The notes beneath the pieces were generated by a model. The model worked only from the letters and a program-made list of their open reading frames with translations, was not told where the DNA came from and did not search any database. Below are positions 56,260 to 64,000 of a stretch of DNA of 64,000 nt, in pieces (position 1 is the first letter of the stretch; each line of letters opens with the position of its first letter). Source of the DNA: Pseudarthrobacter sulfonivorans (lineage in GTDB: Bacteria > Actinomycetota > Actinomycetes > Actinomycetales > Micrococcaceae); NCBI RefSeq assembly GCF_001484605.1, contig NZ_CP013747.1, positions 1,612,001 through 1,676,000 on the forward strand, read 5' to 3'. A program made the translations under genes and the position numbers.

Positions 56260-57432
56260 ATGCTGAACGACGTACCGCCCCTGAGGGTTGCCCTGATCGG
56301 ACACGGATTCATGGGGGCTGCCCATTCGCAGGGTTGGCGTGTTGCACCCCGGTTCCATGACCTGCCGGCCCGGCCGGAAATGACCCTGCTAGTGGGTCGC
56401 AACGCAAGCGGCGTGGAGGCGTCAGCGAGGAAATGGGGTTGGGAACAGACTGCTACCGACTGGCGGGCTGCCGTCGAGCGTGACGACATTGACGTGATAG
56501 ACATCGTTACTCCCGGTGATTCCCATGCCGAGATCGCAATTGCGGCGCTGCAAGCGGGTAAGCACGTGCTGTGCGAGAAGCCGCTCGCAAACACCCTTGA
56601 AGAAGCAGAAGCAATGGCCGCCGCCGCGGACCGCGCCGGCAAGGGCGTTTTCGCCATGGTCGGATTCACCTACCGCCGCGTGCCCGCCGCAGCCTTCGCA
56701 AGGGACCTGGTCCAGTCCGGTGCGATCGGCGAGGTTCGCCAGGTACGATCCGCGTATCTCCAGGACTGGCTGGTTGACGCTGAGGCCCCGCTGACGTGGC
56801 GTTTGCAGAAGGAGCACGCCGGATCCGGAGCACTCGGAGACCTCGGCGCACACGCGGTCGACCTCGCCCAGTTCATCACGGGCCAGAGGATCACCGGCGT
56901 CACCGGAATCCTGAACACTTTCGTTCACGAGCGCCCATTGCTGGACAGAGCATCAGGGCAGGCGGGCACCGTCGCAGTGGAGCGCGGCAACGTCACCGTT
57001 GATGACCTGGCCCTGTTCAGCGGCCGTTTCGACGGCGGGGCAGTCGGTTCGTTCGAAGCCACCCGGATGTCCACCGGCCGGAAAAACGCATTGCGCATCG
57101 AGGTGGCGGGGTCTACCGGCGCCATCTCATTCGACCTGGAGAACATGAATTCCCTTGGCTTTTATGATGCGACTTTGCCCGGGACCCGCCAGGGATTCAC
57201 CAACATCATGGTCACCGAACCCGCGCACCCCTATTTGTCCGCCTGGTGGCCTGCGGGCCACGCCCTTGGCTACGAGCACGGGTTCACTCATCAGGCAAAG
57301 GACTTCGTCGAGGCCATCGCCGAGGGCCGCCAGCCGGAACCGTCCTTCGCCGACGGCCTGCAGGTGCAGAAGGTCCTCCACGGTGTGGAGCGCAGTGCGG
57401 AAGCCGACAGCATCTGGACTCAAACGGTCTAG
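56260..57432 (+). CDS. Gfo/Idh/MocA family oxidoreductase
   Basis: A 390-residue NAD(P)-dependent sugar or cyclitol dehydrogenase. The nucleotide fold is RVALIGHGFMGAAHSQGW; the catalytic Lys is in VLCEKPLANTLEEA; GALGDLGAHAVDLAQF carries the later conserved Asp/His. It is a clear paralogue of the protein at 60311, sharing WRLxKExAGSGALGD and HPYLxAWWPxGH stretches. Oxidation at C3 of a sugar or of inositol is common in this family. Downstream of the binding lipoprotein, behind AAGAGGAAAC. Confidence 0.92.
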   Translation: MLNDVPPLRVALIGHGFMGAAHSQGWRVAPRFHDLPARPEMTLLVGRNASGVEASARKWGWEQTATDWRAAVERDDIDVIDIVTPGDSHAEIAIAALQAGKHVLCEKPLANTLEEAEAMAAAADRAGKGVFAMVGFTYRRVPAAAFARDLVQSGAIGEVRQVRSAYLQDWLVDAEAPLTWRLQKEHAGSGALGDLGAHAVDLAQFITGQRITGVTGILNTFVHERPLLDRASGQAGTVAVERGNVTVDDLALFSGRFDGGAVGSFEATRMSTGRKNALRIEVAGSTGAISFDLENMNSLGFYDATLPGTRQGFTNIMVTEPAHPYLSAWWPAGHALGYEHGFTHQAKDFVEAIAEGRQPEPSFADGLQVQKVLHGVERSAEADSIWTQTV

Positions 57433-57470
57433 TCCCGGCCGTTCCGGCCAGCGCCTGAGAAAGGATCAAG

Positions 57471-57674
57471 ATGCCCACCCCGCCCGGCCAGTGCAACGCG
57501 ATACAGTCAGGGAAGCCGTCAAGGCCGATTTGGAGTTGCTGGCCGGAGGGCGGGATTCCGCCGTCGCGCTCGGCCGAAGCGGCGGACCCTCAGCAGTGTG
57601 TCCAACTCCCGGAAGCCGACGCACACCAGGCGGCCGTGCTGCGCGAGTTCTATTGTGCTCTGTCGACCTATTAG
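57471..57674 (+). pseudogene. Possible gene remnant
   Basis: GAAAGGATCAAG forms a good ribosome binding site before ATG at 57471, giving 67 codons with no recognisable fold. One base shift early on gives VQRDTVREAVKADLELLAGG, which looks like a real helix, and then loses sense after about 40 codons. This suggests the damaged start of a gene once following the dehydrogenase. No family can be named. The rest of the gap up to idi shows nothing. Confidence 0.3.
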
Positions 57675-58285
57675 TCCGACGGGATGTCGCTAACGTCCGC
57701 CTCGCCTTTTTGCGCCGAGGTGGACGACGGCGGGTTCTCGAGACGCGGGGAATCGCCTATCGACCAGCCAGGGCCCAGCTCTTTAAGTTGCAGTACGAGC
57801 CACGGGCTGAAAGCCCATGGTGCCGACTCTGCTGCGGTGAACAGGCTTGGCAGGGAGACCCAGCGGTACTCGCACACTTCTGATTGCCTGGGTATTACGT
57901 CATCGATCGTTACAGCGGTAAAAACAGGGCATAACTCGTTTTCGACAATGCCATTCATATCTACAGCCCTGTACCTGAATTTGGGCAGGCACTTCTCCAG
58001 GCTGGAAACCTCGATTCCGAGTTCCCACTGACCTCTCCGTCGGATGGCATCCAACATGTCTTCACCCGGAGCGGGATGTCCGCAGAAGGAATTCGTCCAC
58101 GCTCCGGGCCAGGTGGCTTTGCTGAGAGCACGCCTGGTTACGAGCACTCGTCCCAATCGATCGAATACGTAGCAGGAAAAGGCCAGGTGCAGCGGAGTTT
58201 CATGATCATGAATTTCCAGCTTCGGCGCTGTCCCACAGGGCTGGCCGTCAGCGTCCAGGAGTACTACCAGCTCTTTATTCGTCAT
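57671..58285 (-). CDS. idi: Isopentenyl-diphosphate delta-isomerase, type 1
   Basis: A 204-residue Nudix-fold type 1 IPP isomerase, converting IPP to DMAPP for prenyl chain start. The catalytic Cys is in NSFCGHPAPGED; metal ligands are in the HDHETPLHLAFSCYVF strand and in the ENELCPVF segment; the Nudix-like helix is RRRGQWELGIE. The C-terminus has an extra 25 residues ending VSDIPSD. Base composition looks lower in GC than its neighbours. No carotenoid genes are nearby, so its likely partner is the polyprenyl synthase at 51251. Confidence 0.9.
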   Translation of the reverse strand: MTNKELVVLLDADGQPCGTAPKLEIHDHETPLHLAFSCYVFDRLGRVLVTRRALSKATWPGAWTNSFCGHPAPGEDMLDAIRRRGQWELGIEVSSLEKCLPKFRYRAVDMNGIVENELCPVFTAVTIDDVIPRQSEVCEYRWVSLPSLFTAAESAPWAFSPWLVLQLKELGPGWSIGDSPRLENPPSSTSAQKGEADVSDIPSD

Positions 58286-58337
58286 GAAAGCATCAAACCA
58301 CAGATCAAGCGCCCCTTCGTTACGTCCCGTTAGCAAC

Positions 58338-58359
58338 TTTTGCTTGACGATCGACAAAA
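58338..58359 (+). promoter_or_regulatory. Shared 22-bp operator/promoter motif, copy 2
   Basis: TTTTGCTTGAC, five variable bases, ACAAAA, matching copy 1 at 38419 in 17 of 17 fixed positions, with two more matching bases upstream (AC). TTGACG at 58344 could be the -35, with TAGGTT 17 bp on, serving the gene at 58432. It is also 53 bp upstream of idi on the other strand. Confidence 0.7.
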
Positions 58360-58431
58360 GTAGCTCTAGGTTTAGTGAAGGCCACCTTTGCAACCAGTCA
58401 CCGTGGATTCGTCTGCTCCTCAGGAGAACTA

Positions 58432-59184
58432 ATGAACTACTCGATCCAGCTCTACACACTCCGGGACCAGATCCAGGCGGACCTTCCCGGCACCATCCGC
58501 AAGGTCGCGGAGATCGGCTTCACGAAGGTTGAGCCGTACAACTTTGTCGCCACAGCCAAAGAGCTCGGGGCTGCACTGAGGGAGAACGGCCTGACGGCTC
58601 CGTCCGGGCACGCACCGCTGCTGAGCCAGGACCAGGACGAAATTTTCGCGGCCGCCAAGGAACTGGGGATCACCACGGTGATCGATCCGTTCATCGCCGC
58701 TGACCGCTGGCAGTCCGCCAAGGACATCCAGGCAACCGCCGCGAGCCTCAACGCCGCCGCCAGGAAGGGCGCCGAATACGGCATCCGCGTGGGCTACCAC
58801 AACCACCAGTGGGAGCTGGAGTCCACCATCGAAGGACGCACGGCGCTGGAGTACTTCGCGGACCTCCTCGATCCCGAAGTTGTCCTCGAAGTGGACACGT
58901 ACTGGGTTGCCGTGGGAGGCCAGGATCCCGTGGCGGTGCTGGAGCGGCTCGGCGACCAGGTCAAATTCATCCACATCAAGGACGGACCGCTGAACACCGA
59001 CACCAAGGAGCAGCTCCCCGCAGGCCAAGGCAAGGTCGCCGTGCTGGACGTCATCGCCGCCGCCAGGTCCCTCGAGGTGGGCGTGGTGGAATTCGATGAC
59101 TACGCCGGAGACATCTTCGTAGGCATCGCCGAGAGCCTCGGCTACCTCAACGCCGCACAGGGCACCGCCGGAGCACGCGCATGA
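58432..59184 (+). CDS. Sugar phosphate isomerase/epimerase-like TIM barrel
   Basis: A 250-residue cytoplasmic xylose-isomerase-like protein. It begins YSIQLYTLRDQIQADLPGTI and carries the metal segments GYHNHQWELE, LEVDTYWVAVGG and FIHIKDG. It resembles the exported protein at 37073 (shared IQLYTLR, YHNH, LEVDxYW). It overlaps the next dehydrogenase start by 4 bp, so isomerase and dehydrogenase act in one pathway. TCAGGAGAAC precedes the ATG. The promoter contains the shared 22-bp motif. Keto-sugar or inosose isomerisation is a fair guess. Confidence 0.9.
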   Translation: MNYSIQLYTLRDQIQADLPGTIRKVAEIGFTKVEPYNFVATAKELGAALRENGLTAPSGHAPLLSQDQDEIFAAAKELGITTVIDPFIAADRWQSAKDIQATAASLNAAARKGAEYGIRVGYHNHQWELESTIEGRTALEYFADLLDPEVVLEVDTYWVAVGGQDPVAVLERLGDQVKFIHIKDGPLNTDTKEQLPAGQGKVAVLDVIAAARSLEVGVVEFDDYAGDIFVGIAESLGYLNAAQGTAGARA

Positions 59185-60302
59185 GCCACGCAGCATCGAC
59201 CCGCCGCGGCCCCGTGGGAGTTGCCGTCATCGGCGCCGGCAACATTTCCAAGGAATACCTGGACAACCTCACCGTCTTCCCGGACCTGAAAGTCCTCGTC
59301 ATCGCCGACCTCTTTGAAGAGGCCGCCGAGGCTCGGGCCAAGGAATACGGCATCGCGGAGTGGGGCGGCGTGGATGCGGCGCTGAACCATCCCGACGTCG
59401 AAATCATCGTGAACCTGACCATCCCCGCGGCGCACGTTGAGGTGGCCACCGCCGCCGTCAATGCCGGCAAGCATGTCTGGACCGAGAAGCCCTTTTCCCT
59501 GGACCGCGCCTCCGGGCTCGGCCTGCTCAAAACCGCCGACGCCGCCGGCATCCGCCTCGGCTGCGCCCCCGACACCTTCCTCGGCGCCGGCCTGCAGACC
59601 GCACGCCGGCTGATCGAACGCGGCGACATCGGCACCCCGCTGACGGCCATGACCACCTTCCAGACCCCCGGCCCGGAATCCTGGCACCCCAACCCGGCGT
59701 TCCTGTTCCAGACCGGGGCCGGGCCGCTCTTCGACATGGGCCCGTATTACCTCACCCTGTTGGTCCAGACGTTCGGCTCCGTCCGCAAGGTCGCCGCCGT
59801 CGGATCCAGGTCCAGGGACCTCCGCGTCATCGGCTCCGGGCCCAAGGCCGGCGAGGAGTTCACCGTCGAGGTGCCCACGCACGTGAGCGCCATGGCCCAG
59901 TTCGAAAGCGGAGCATCCTCGCACAGCGTTTTCTCCTTTGAGTCCCCGCGCGTTCACATGGGATTCGTGGAAATCACCGGCACCGAGGCCACCCTCTCCC
60001 TGCCGGACCCCAATAATTTCGACGGCGACATCCGGCTCTGGCGCGCCGGGGACGAGGACTGGACCACGGTCCCGGCAACCGGCCCCGCCAGCGGCCGCGG
60101 CATGGGCGTCCTGGACATGGCACGCTCGCTGCGTGCAGGGGTTCCCCACCGCGCCACCGGCAACCTGGCGTACCACGTCCTGGACACCATGGTCTCCATC
60201 ACCGAATCCATGGAAACCGGTACGTTCGTTGACGTTGAAAGCTCCGCGCCAGTCTCGCCGGCCCTGCCGGAGGACTGGGCCCCGGAAACCGCAACGCTCT
60301 AG
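59181..60302 (+). CDS. Gfo/Idh/MocA family oxidoreductase
   Basis: A 373-residue dehydrogenase: nucleotide fold GVAVIGAGNISKEYLDNL, catalytic Lys in VWTEKPFSLDRASG, and later PLFDMGPYYLTLLVQTFGSV, typical of the family. It is more divergent from the other two dehydrogenases in the window, so it probably acts on a different position or product. Coupled by overlap to the isomerase at 58432 and followed after 8 bp by the next dehydrogenase, in one operon of four genes. Confidence 0.92.
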   Translation: MSHAASTRRGPVGVAVIGAGNISKEYLDNLTVFPDLKVLVIADLFEEAAEARAKEYGIAEWGGVDAALNHPDVEIIVNLTIPAAHVEVATAAVNAGKHVWTEKPFSLDRASGLGLLKTADAAGIRLGCAPDTFLGAGLQTARRLIERGDIGTPLTAMTTFQTPGPESWHPNPAFLFQTGAGPLFDMGPYYLTLLVQTFGSVRKVAAVGSRSRDLRVIGSGPKAGEEFTVEVPTHVSAMAQFESGASSHSVFSFESPRVHMGFVEITGTEATLSLPDPNNFDGDIRLWRAGDEDWTTVPATGPASGRGMGVLDMARSLRAGVPHRATGNLAYHVLDTMVSITESMETGTFVDVESSAPVSPALPEDWAPETATL

Positions 60303-60310
60303 GAACGACG

Positions 60311-61489
60311 ATGATGACCTCACCTGCATCAACCACGAAGCGTCCGCTCGGCGTCGCCATGATCGGCTACGCGTTTATGGGCAAGGCCCATTCCAACGCC
60401 TGGCGCAATGTGGCCAGCTTCTTCGATGTCCCGGCCTTTGAACAGACGGTCCTGGTGGGCCGGGACCCCGCCGGGGTGAAGGAAGCCGCCGCGAAATACG
60501 GCTGGGCCGAGACCGCGACGGACTGGCGGGCCGTCCTGGACCGCGACGACATCGACATCGTGGACATCTGCGCCCCGGGCTGGATGCACGCCGAGATCGC
60601 GATCGCCGCGCTCGCGGCAGGCAAACATGTCCTGGTGGAGAAGCCGCTCGCCAATACGCTTGCCGAGGCCGAGGCCATGACGGCGGCCGCGCAGGCAGCC
60701 CGGGCCAAGGGCGTGCAGTCGATGATCGGCTTCAATTACCGGCGCGTGCCGGCGTTGGCCCTGGCGAAGGAGCTCATCGCCGAGGGCCGGGTGGGCACTG
60801 TCCGGCAGGTCCGGGCCGCCTATTTGCAGGACTGGCTGGCGGACGAAACGGCGCCCATGAGCTGGCGGCTGAACAAGGAAACCGCCGGTTCCGGGGCACT
60901 CGGGGATATCGCCTCCCACGCCATCGACCAGGTCCTGTTCCTGCTCGGGGACCGGGTCACCGAGGTTTCCGGCCGCCTGCACACCTTCGTGGAGCGCCGC
61001 CCCGGCGTGGACGGCTTGGAGGACGTAACGGTCGACGACGCCGCCTGGGCCACGCTGTCCCTCGCCTCCGGAGCAGTCGCCTCAGTTGACGTTTCGCGGG
61101 TCGCTACCGGCCAGAAGAACTCGCTGAAGCTGGAGATCTATGGGGATAAGGGCGCCATCCGGTTCGACTTGGAAAACCTCAACGAACTTCACTTCCTCGA
61201 TGCCACCGCACCCGCCCGCGAGCAGGGGTTCCGCCGGATCCTGGTCGGCGAGCCCGGGCACCCGTATCTTAAAGCCTGGTGGCCGCAAGGGCACATCATC
61301 GGCTGGGAACACACCTTTACCCACGAAATCCGCGACCTCCTCACCGCCATCGGCACCGGAACCCCGCCGTCGCCGTCGTTCGAGGACGGCCTCGAGGTGC
61401 AGCGGATCCTGAACGCCATCGAAGAGTCCGCCGCAGCGAAAAGCTCCACCATCCCGCTGGCCCGCACCACCGCTTCTGAAGGAGCCTGA
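60311..61489 (+). CDS. Gfo/Idh/MocA family oxidoreductase
   Basis: A 392-residue dehydrogenase, closely paralogous to the protein at 56260. Fold: GVAMIGYAFMGKAHSNAW; catalytic Lys in VLVEKPLANTLAEA; GALGDIASHAIDQVLFLLGD; C-terminal HPYLKAWWPQGHIIGWEHTF. It starts at ATG 60311 or 60314 after AGGAACGACG. It is followed with a 1-bp gap by a large sugar isomerase, a pairing seen widely in actinobacterial sugar/cyclitol catabolism. Confidence 0.92.
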   Translation: MMTSPASTTKRPLGVAMIGYAFMGKAHSNAWRNVASFFDVPAFEQTVLVGRDPAGVKEAAAKYGWAETATDWRAVLDRDDIDIVDICAPGWMHAEIAIAALAAGKHVLVEKPLANTLAEAEAMTAAAQAARAKGVQSMIGFNYRRVPALALAKELIAEGRVGTVRQVRAAYLQDWLADETAPMSWRLNKETAGSGALGDIASHAIDQVLFLLGDRVTEVSGRLHTFVERRPGVDGLEDVTVDDAAWATLSLASGAVASVDVSRVATGQKNSLKLEIYGDKGAIRFDLENLNELHFLDATAPAREQGFRRILVGEPGHPYLKAWWPQGHIIGWEHTFTHEIRDLLTAIGTGTPPSPSFEDGLEVQRILNAIEESAAAKSSTIPLARTTASEGA

Positions 61490-61490
61490 C

Positions 61491-62492
61491 ATGCCCCGCC
61501 CCTATACCCTGTTCACCGGCCAGTGGGCCGACCTCCCGTTCGAGGAAGTCGCACGCCTGGCCTCCGGCTGGGGCTACGACGGCCTGGAAATCGCCGTCTC
61601 CGGCGACCATCTGGACGCCTGGCGCTGGGACGAACCCGGGTACGTCGAGTCCAAACTCGCCGTGCTGGAGAAGTACAACCTGAAGGTCTGGGCCATCTCC
61701 AACCACCTGAAGGGCCAGGCCGTGTGCGATGACCCCATCGACTTCCGCCACGAAGCGATCGTGGGCGCGAAGGTCTGGGGCGACGGGGATCCCGAAGGCG
61801 TCCGCCAACGCGCCGCAGAGGAAATGAAGCACACCGCCCGCCTGGCCAAAGCCCTCGGCGTGGACACCGTCGTCGGATTCACCGGCTCCTCCATCTGGCA
61901 GTACGTGGCCATGTTCCCGCCCGTCCCCGCCGCCGTGATCGAGGCCGGCTACCAGGACTTCGCGGACCGCTGGAACCCCATCCTGGACGTCTTCGACGAA
62001 TGCGGTGTCCGGTTCGCCCACGAGGTCCACCCCTCCGAGATCGCCTACGACTACTGGACCACCGTCCGCACCCTCGAAGCGATCGGCCACCGGAAAGCGT
62101 TCGGCCTGAACTGGGACCCCTCGCACTTTATGTGGCAGGGCATCGATCCCGTCTCGTTCATCTGGGACTTCAAGGACCGGATCTACCACGTGGACTGCAA
62201 GGACACGAAGCTCCGCCCCACCGGCCGGAACACTGTGATGGGTTCGCACCTGCCGTGGGGTGACCCGCGGCGGGGCTGGGACTTCGTCTCCGCCGGCCGC
62301 GGCGACGTCCCCTGGGAATCGTCCTTCCGCGCCCTTACAGCGATCGGCTACACCGGGCCCATCTCGGTCGAATGGGAAGACGCCGGCATGGACCGGCTCC
62401 ACGGCGCGCCCGAAGCCCTGGCAGCGCTGAAGAAGTTCGACTTCCCCGCCTCCCAGACCAGCTTCGACGCCGCTTTCAGCACGAAGCCCTAA
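61491..62492 (+). CDS. Sugar phosphate isomerase/epimerase-like TIM barrel
   Basis: A 333-residue xylose-isomerase-like enzyme, larger than the one at 58432. It opens YTLFTGQWADLPFEEVARLA and carries AISNHLKGQAVCD, FAHEVHPSEIAYDYW, NWDPSHFMWQGIDP and YHVDCKD as metal/substrate segments. GSHLPWGDPRRGWDFVSAG and ISVEWEDAGMDRLHGA are typical of the dehydrogenase-paired subgroup. It ends the operon begun at 58432. The substrate is not assignable. Confidence 0.92.
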   Translation: MPRPYTLFTGQWADLPFEEVARLASGWGYDGLEIAVSGDHLDAWRWDEPGYVESKLAVLEKYNLKVWAISNHLKGQAVCDDPIDFRHEAIVGAKVWGDGDPEGVRQRAAEEMKHTARLAKALGVDTVVGFTGSSIWQYVAMFPPVPAAVIEAGYQDFADRWNPILDVFDECGVRFAHEVHPSEIAYDYWTTVRTLEAIGHRKAFGLNWDPSHFMWQGIDPVSFIWDFKDRIYHVDCKDTKLRPTGRNTVMGSHLPWGDPRRGWDFVSAGRGDVPWESSFRALTAIGYTGPISVEWEDAGMDRLHGAPEALAALKKFDFPASQTSFDAAFSTKP

Positions 62493-62515
62493 GGAAGCGC
62501 ACGTAGAATCCCTGC

Positions 62516-63046
62516 ATGACCCACACGATTCGAAAGGCAACAACGGACGACGCCGGCCCGCTCGCCGAACTGGCGGCCGTCACCTTCCCGCTGGCGTGCC
62601 CGCCGTCGTCGTCACCGGAGGACATTGCCGCGCACGTGGCCAACACGCTCAGCGAACGGCACTTCCGGGAGTACCTGGCGGATCTTGATGTCACCATCCT
62701 GGTCATTGACGCGGACGGGGCCCTCCGCGGCTACAGCCTGCTCGTGAACCGGCCAGCAGAGGATCCGGATGTCGCGTCGGCGCTGAAAGTCCTGCCCTCC
62801 ATGGAGCTCAGCAAATGCTACGTCCACCCCGAACACCACGGCCTGGGCGCGGCCGGCGAACTGATGCACGCCAGCCTCCAGGCTGCCGCAGAAGCGGGCG
62901 CGGCCGGGTTGTGGCTTGGTGTCAACAGCCAGAACGCGCGGGCCCTCCGGTTCTACGAAAAGTCCGGTTTCCGCAAGGTGGGCAGCAAATCCTTCCGGCT
63001 GGGAACCACTGTGGAGCACGACTTCGTCCTCGAACGCGCCGTCTGA
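62516..63046 (+). CDS. GNAT family N-acetyltransferase
   Basis: A 176-residue acetyltransferase. It starts THTIRKATTDDAGPLAELAA, has the acetyl-CoA-binding region KCYVHPEHHGLGAAGELMHA with the R/Q-x-x-G-x-G/A pattern in relaxed form, and a final LGVNSQNARALRFYEKSGFR motif. The acceptor cannot be predicted. It sits 23 bp after the isomerase operon but its function looks unrelated. Confidence 0.88.
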   Translation: MTHTIRKATTDDAGPLAELAAVTFPLACPPSSSPEDIAAHVANTLSERHFREYLADLDVTILVIDADGALRGYSLLVNRPAEDPDVASALKVLPSMELSKCYVHPEHHGLGAAGELMHASLQAAAEAGAAGLWLGVNSQNARALRFYEKSGFRKVGSKSFRLGTTVEHDFVLERAV

Positions 63047-63081
63047 CCCCACCCAACGCGACACACCCACCGCCCACACCC

Positions 63082-63137
63082 AGCGCGAAGGGACACTTGG
63101 GCCCCGCGGCTTAGGGCCTCAAGTGACCGTTCGCGCT
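63082..63137. repeat. GCGCGAA-type inverted repeat, copy 3
   Basis: Arms 63082-63104 (AGCGCGAAGGGACACTTGGG at its start) and 63114-63137 (ending GACCGTTCGCGCT) pair imperfectly around a 9-base loop. It lies between the GNAT stop and the DsbA-family gene. Confidence 0.8.
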
Positions 63138-63201
63138 AAATGGTGACCAATCTGACACCCCGCCGCGGAATGGCCCCGGGGCAGTCGGGGTTGTGGCAAG
63201 C

Positions 63202-63900
63202 ATGAAGATTGAGATCTGGTCAGACGTCGCGTGTCCGTGGTGCTACATCGGCAAGCGCCGGTTCGAGGCTGCCCTGGCCGAGTTCCCACACCGCGACGCT
63301 GTGGAGGTGAAGTGGCGCAGCTACCAGCTGGACCCCACCCTTCCCGAGCACTATGACGGCACCGAGCTGGAGTATCTGAGCACGCGCAAGGGTATGGCCC
63401 CGGCACAGGTCTCGCAGATGTTTGACCACGTCACCGAGCAGGCCAAGGGCGAGGGCCTGGACTACCGGTTCGACCAGGTGGTGGTGGCCAACAGCTTCAC
63501 CGCCCACCGCCTGATCCATCTCGCGGCCCAGCACGGACAGCAGGATGCCGCGAAGGAACGCCTGCTGAGCGACCATTTCGAGCACGGCAAGGACATTGGC
63601 AGCGCCGAGTACCTCACAGCGCTGGGCCACGACTTGGGCCTCAACGCTGAAGAAGTCGCCGAGCTCTTCACCACGGACAAATACGCCGACGACGTCCGCT
63701 TCGATTTCGAGGAAGCCCGCGCCCTGGGCATCAGCGGCGTCCCGTTCTTCGTGATCGACCGGAAGTTCGGGCTCTCCGGTGCCCAGCCTGCCGAAACGTT
63801 CACGGCGGCGCTCAACCAGGCCTGGCAGGAGACCAACCCCCTGGTTCTGGTCAACACGGCCGACGGCGAGGCCTGCGGCCCCGACGGCTGTCCAGTCTGA
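63202..63900 (+). CDS. DsbA family (FrnE-like) oxidoreductase
   Basis: A 232-residue thioredoxin-fold protein with the DSBA insertion domain. The redox motif CPWC is in DVACPWCYIGKRRFE near the N-terminus; EARALGISGVPFFVID carries the cis-Pro; the tail has a second CGPDGCPV pair. No signal peptide, so it is a cytoplasmic FrnE/2-hydroxychromene-isomerase-type enzyme. ATG at 63202 is preferred over the GTG at 63193. Confidence 0.9.
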   Translation: MKIEIWSDVACPWCYIGKRRFEAALAEFPHRDAVEVKWRSYQLDPTLPEHYDGTELEYLSTRKGMAPAQVSQMFDHVTEQAKGEGLDYRFDQVVVANSFTAHRLIHLAAQHGQQDAAKERLLSDHFEHGKDIGSAEYLTALGHDLGLNAEEVAELFTTDKYADDVRFDFEEARALGISGVPFFVIDRKFGLSGAQPAETFTAALNQAWQETNPLVLVNTADGEACGPDGCPV

Positions 63901-63938
63901 CCCGACTGCGCGGTCTGACGCCGCCGGGGCTCTGCGGG

Positions 63939-63961
63939 GCCCTCAAGTGACCGTTCGCGCC
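63939..63961. repeat. GCGCGAA-type repeat, half unit
   Basis: GCCCTCAAGTGACCGTTCGC followed by GCC is one arm of the family seen at 63114-63137, differing by an extra base. No second arm is visible before the window ends. Confidence 0.7.
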
Positions 63962-64000
63962 GTGGCGGGGAACAACTTTACTGACACATCGCGGTAAAGT

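Noticed and set aside
57671..58285. idi as part of a carotenoid cluster
   Set aside because: No crtB, crtI or related genes occur in the window; only the polyprenyl synthase is a plausible partner.
61491..62492. C-glycoside deglycosidase alpha subunit
   Set aside because: The TIM-barrel fold fits, but the small beta-subunit gene expected beside it is absent, so the specific call is not supported.

Overview
This window is high-GC actinobacterial chromosome, most like Arthrobacter or a close relative (Pseudarthrobacter, Paenarthrobacter). The evidence is GC-rich codon use, frequent GTG starts, 4-bp start/stop overlaps, a RamB-type regulator divergent from isocitrate lyase, a DtxR-type iron box, and the protein families seen. 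No rRNA, tRNA or CRISPR array was recognised. All product names come from reading the sequence; no search was run.

Region 1 (1-24.4 kb) is mostly housekeeping. It holds a DedA protein, PEP carboxylase, an F420-reductase-like oxidoreductase, a DUF1684 protein, an acyl-CoA dehydrogenase/SDR pair, a GH76 mannanase-like enzyme, an iron ABC transporter behind a DtxR box, several small soluble proteins, a tRNA-guanine transglycosylase facing a YhhQ-type transporter (likely queuine salvage), a PdxK-type kinase, a TetR repressor with twin operators and a small membrane target, a lipoprotein serpin, and a KgtP-like permease.

Region 2 (24.6-37 kb) starts with an OmpR-type two-component system fused by overlaps to a Tat/lipoprotein TAXI binding protein that has no TRAP permease nearby. 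An IS110-family element (27915-29528) then interrupts a nested palindromic repeat. An intact relative of that repeat at 22.8 kb lets the empty site be reconstructed. The IS left end carries copies of both junction heptamers, as expected of a bridge RNA. The glyoxylate shunt (ramB, aceA, aceB), an MFS exporter and a D-2-hydroxyacid dehydrogenase follow.

Region 3 (37-62.5 kb) is the accessory highlight. Its core is an Ebo-type cluster (40.3-47.4 kb): an inositol-1-phosphate-synthase-like protein where other Ebo operons carry EboD, EboC (UbiA-like prenyltransferase), a TIM-barrel::EboA fusion, EboB (TatD-like), EboE and EboF. Around it are two ROK regulators, a secreted PQQ-type sugar dehydrogenase with a PKD domain, a ribose-type ABC importer sharing an operon with a polyprenyl diphosphate synthase, an IPP isomerase, three Gfo/Idh/MocA dehydrogenases and three xylose-isomerase-like TIM barrels, one of them Tat-exported. 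A 22-bp promoter/operator motif recurs 20 kb apart, before the exported TIM barrel and between idi and the cytoplasmic isomerase operon, so the locus is probably one regulon. The inferred logic is import and oxidation of a sugar or cyclitol alongside synthesis and trafficking of a prenylated metabolite. The product is unknown.

Region 4 (62.5-64 kb) holds a GNAT acetyltransferase and a FrnE-like DsbA protein. Short inverted repeats of the GCGCGAACGG family sit at several gene ends across the window.
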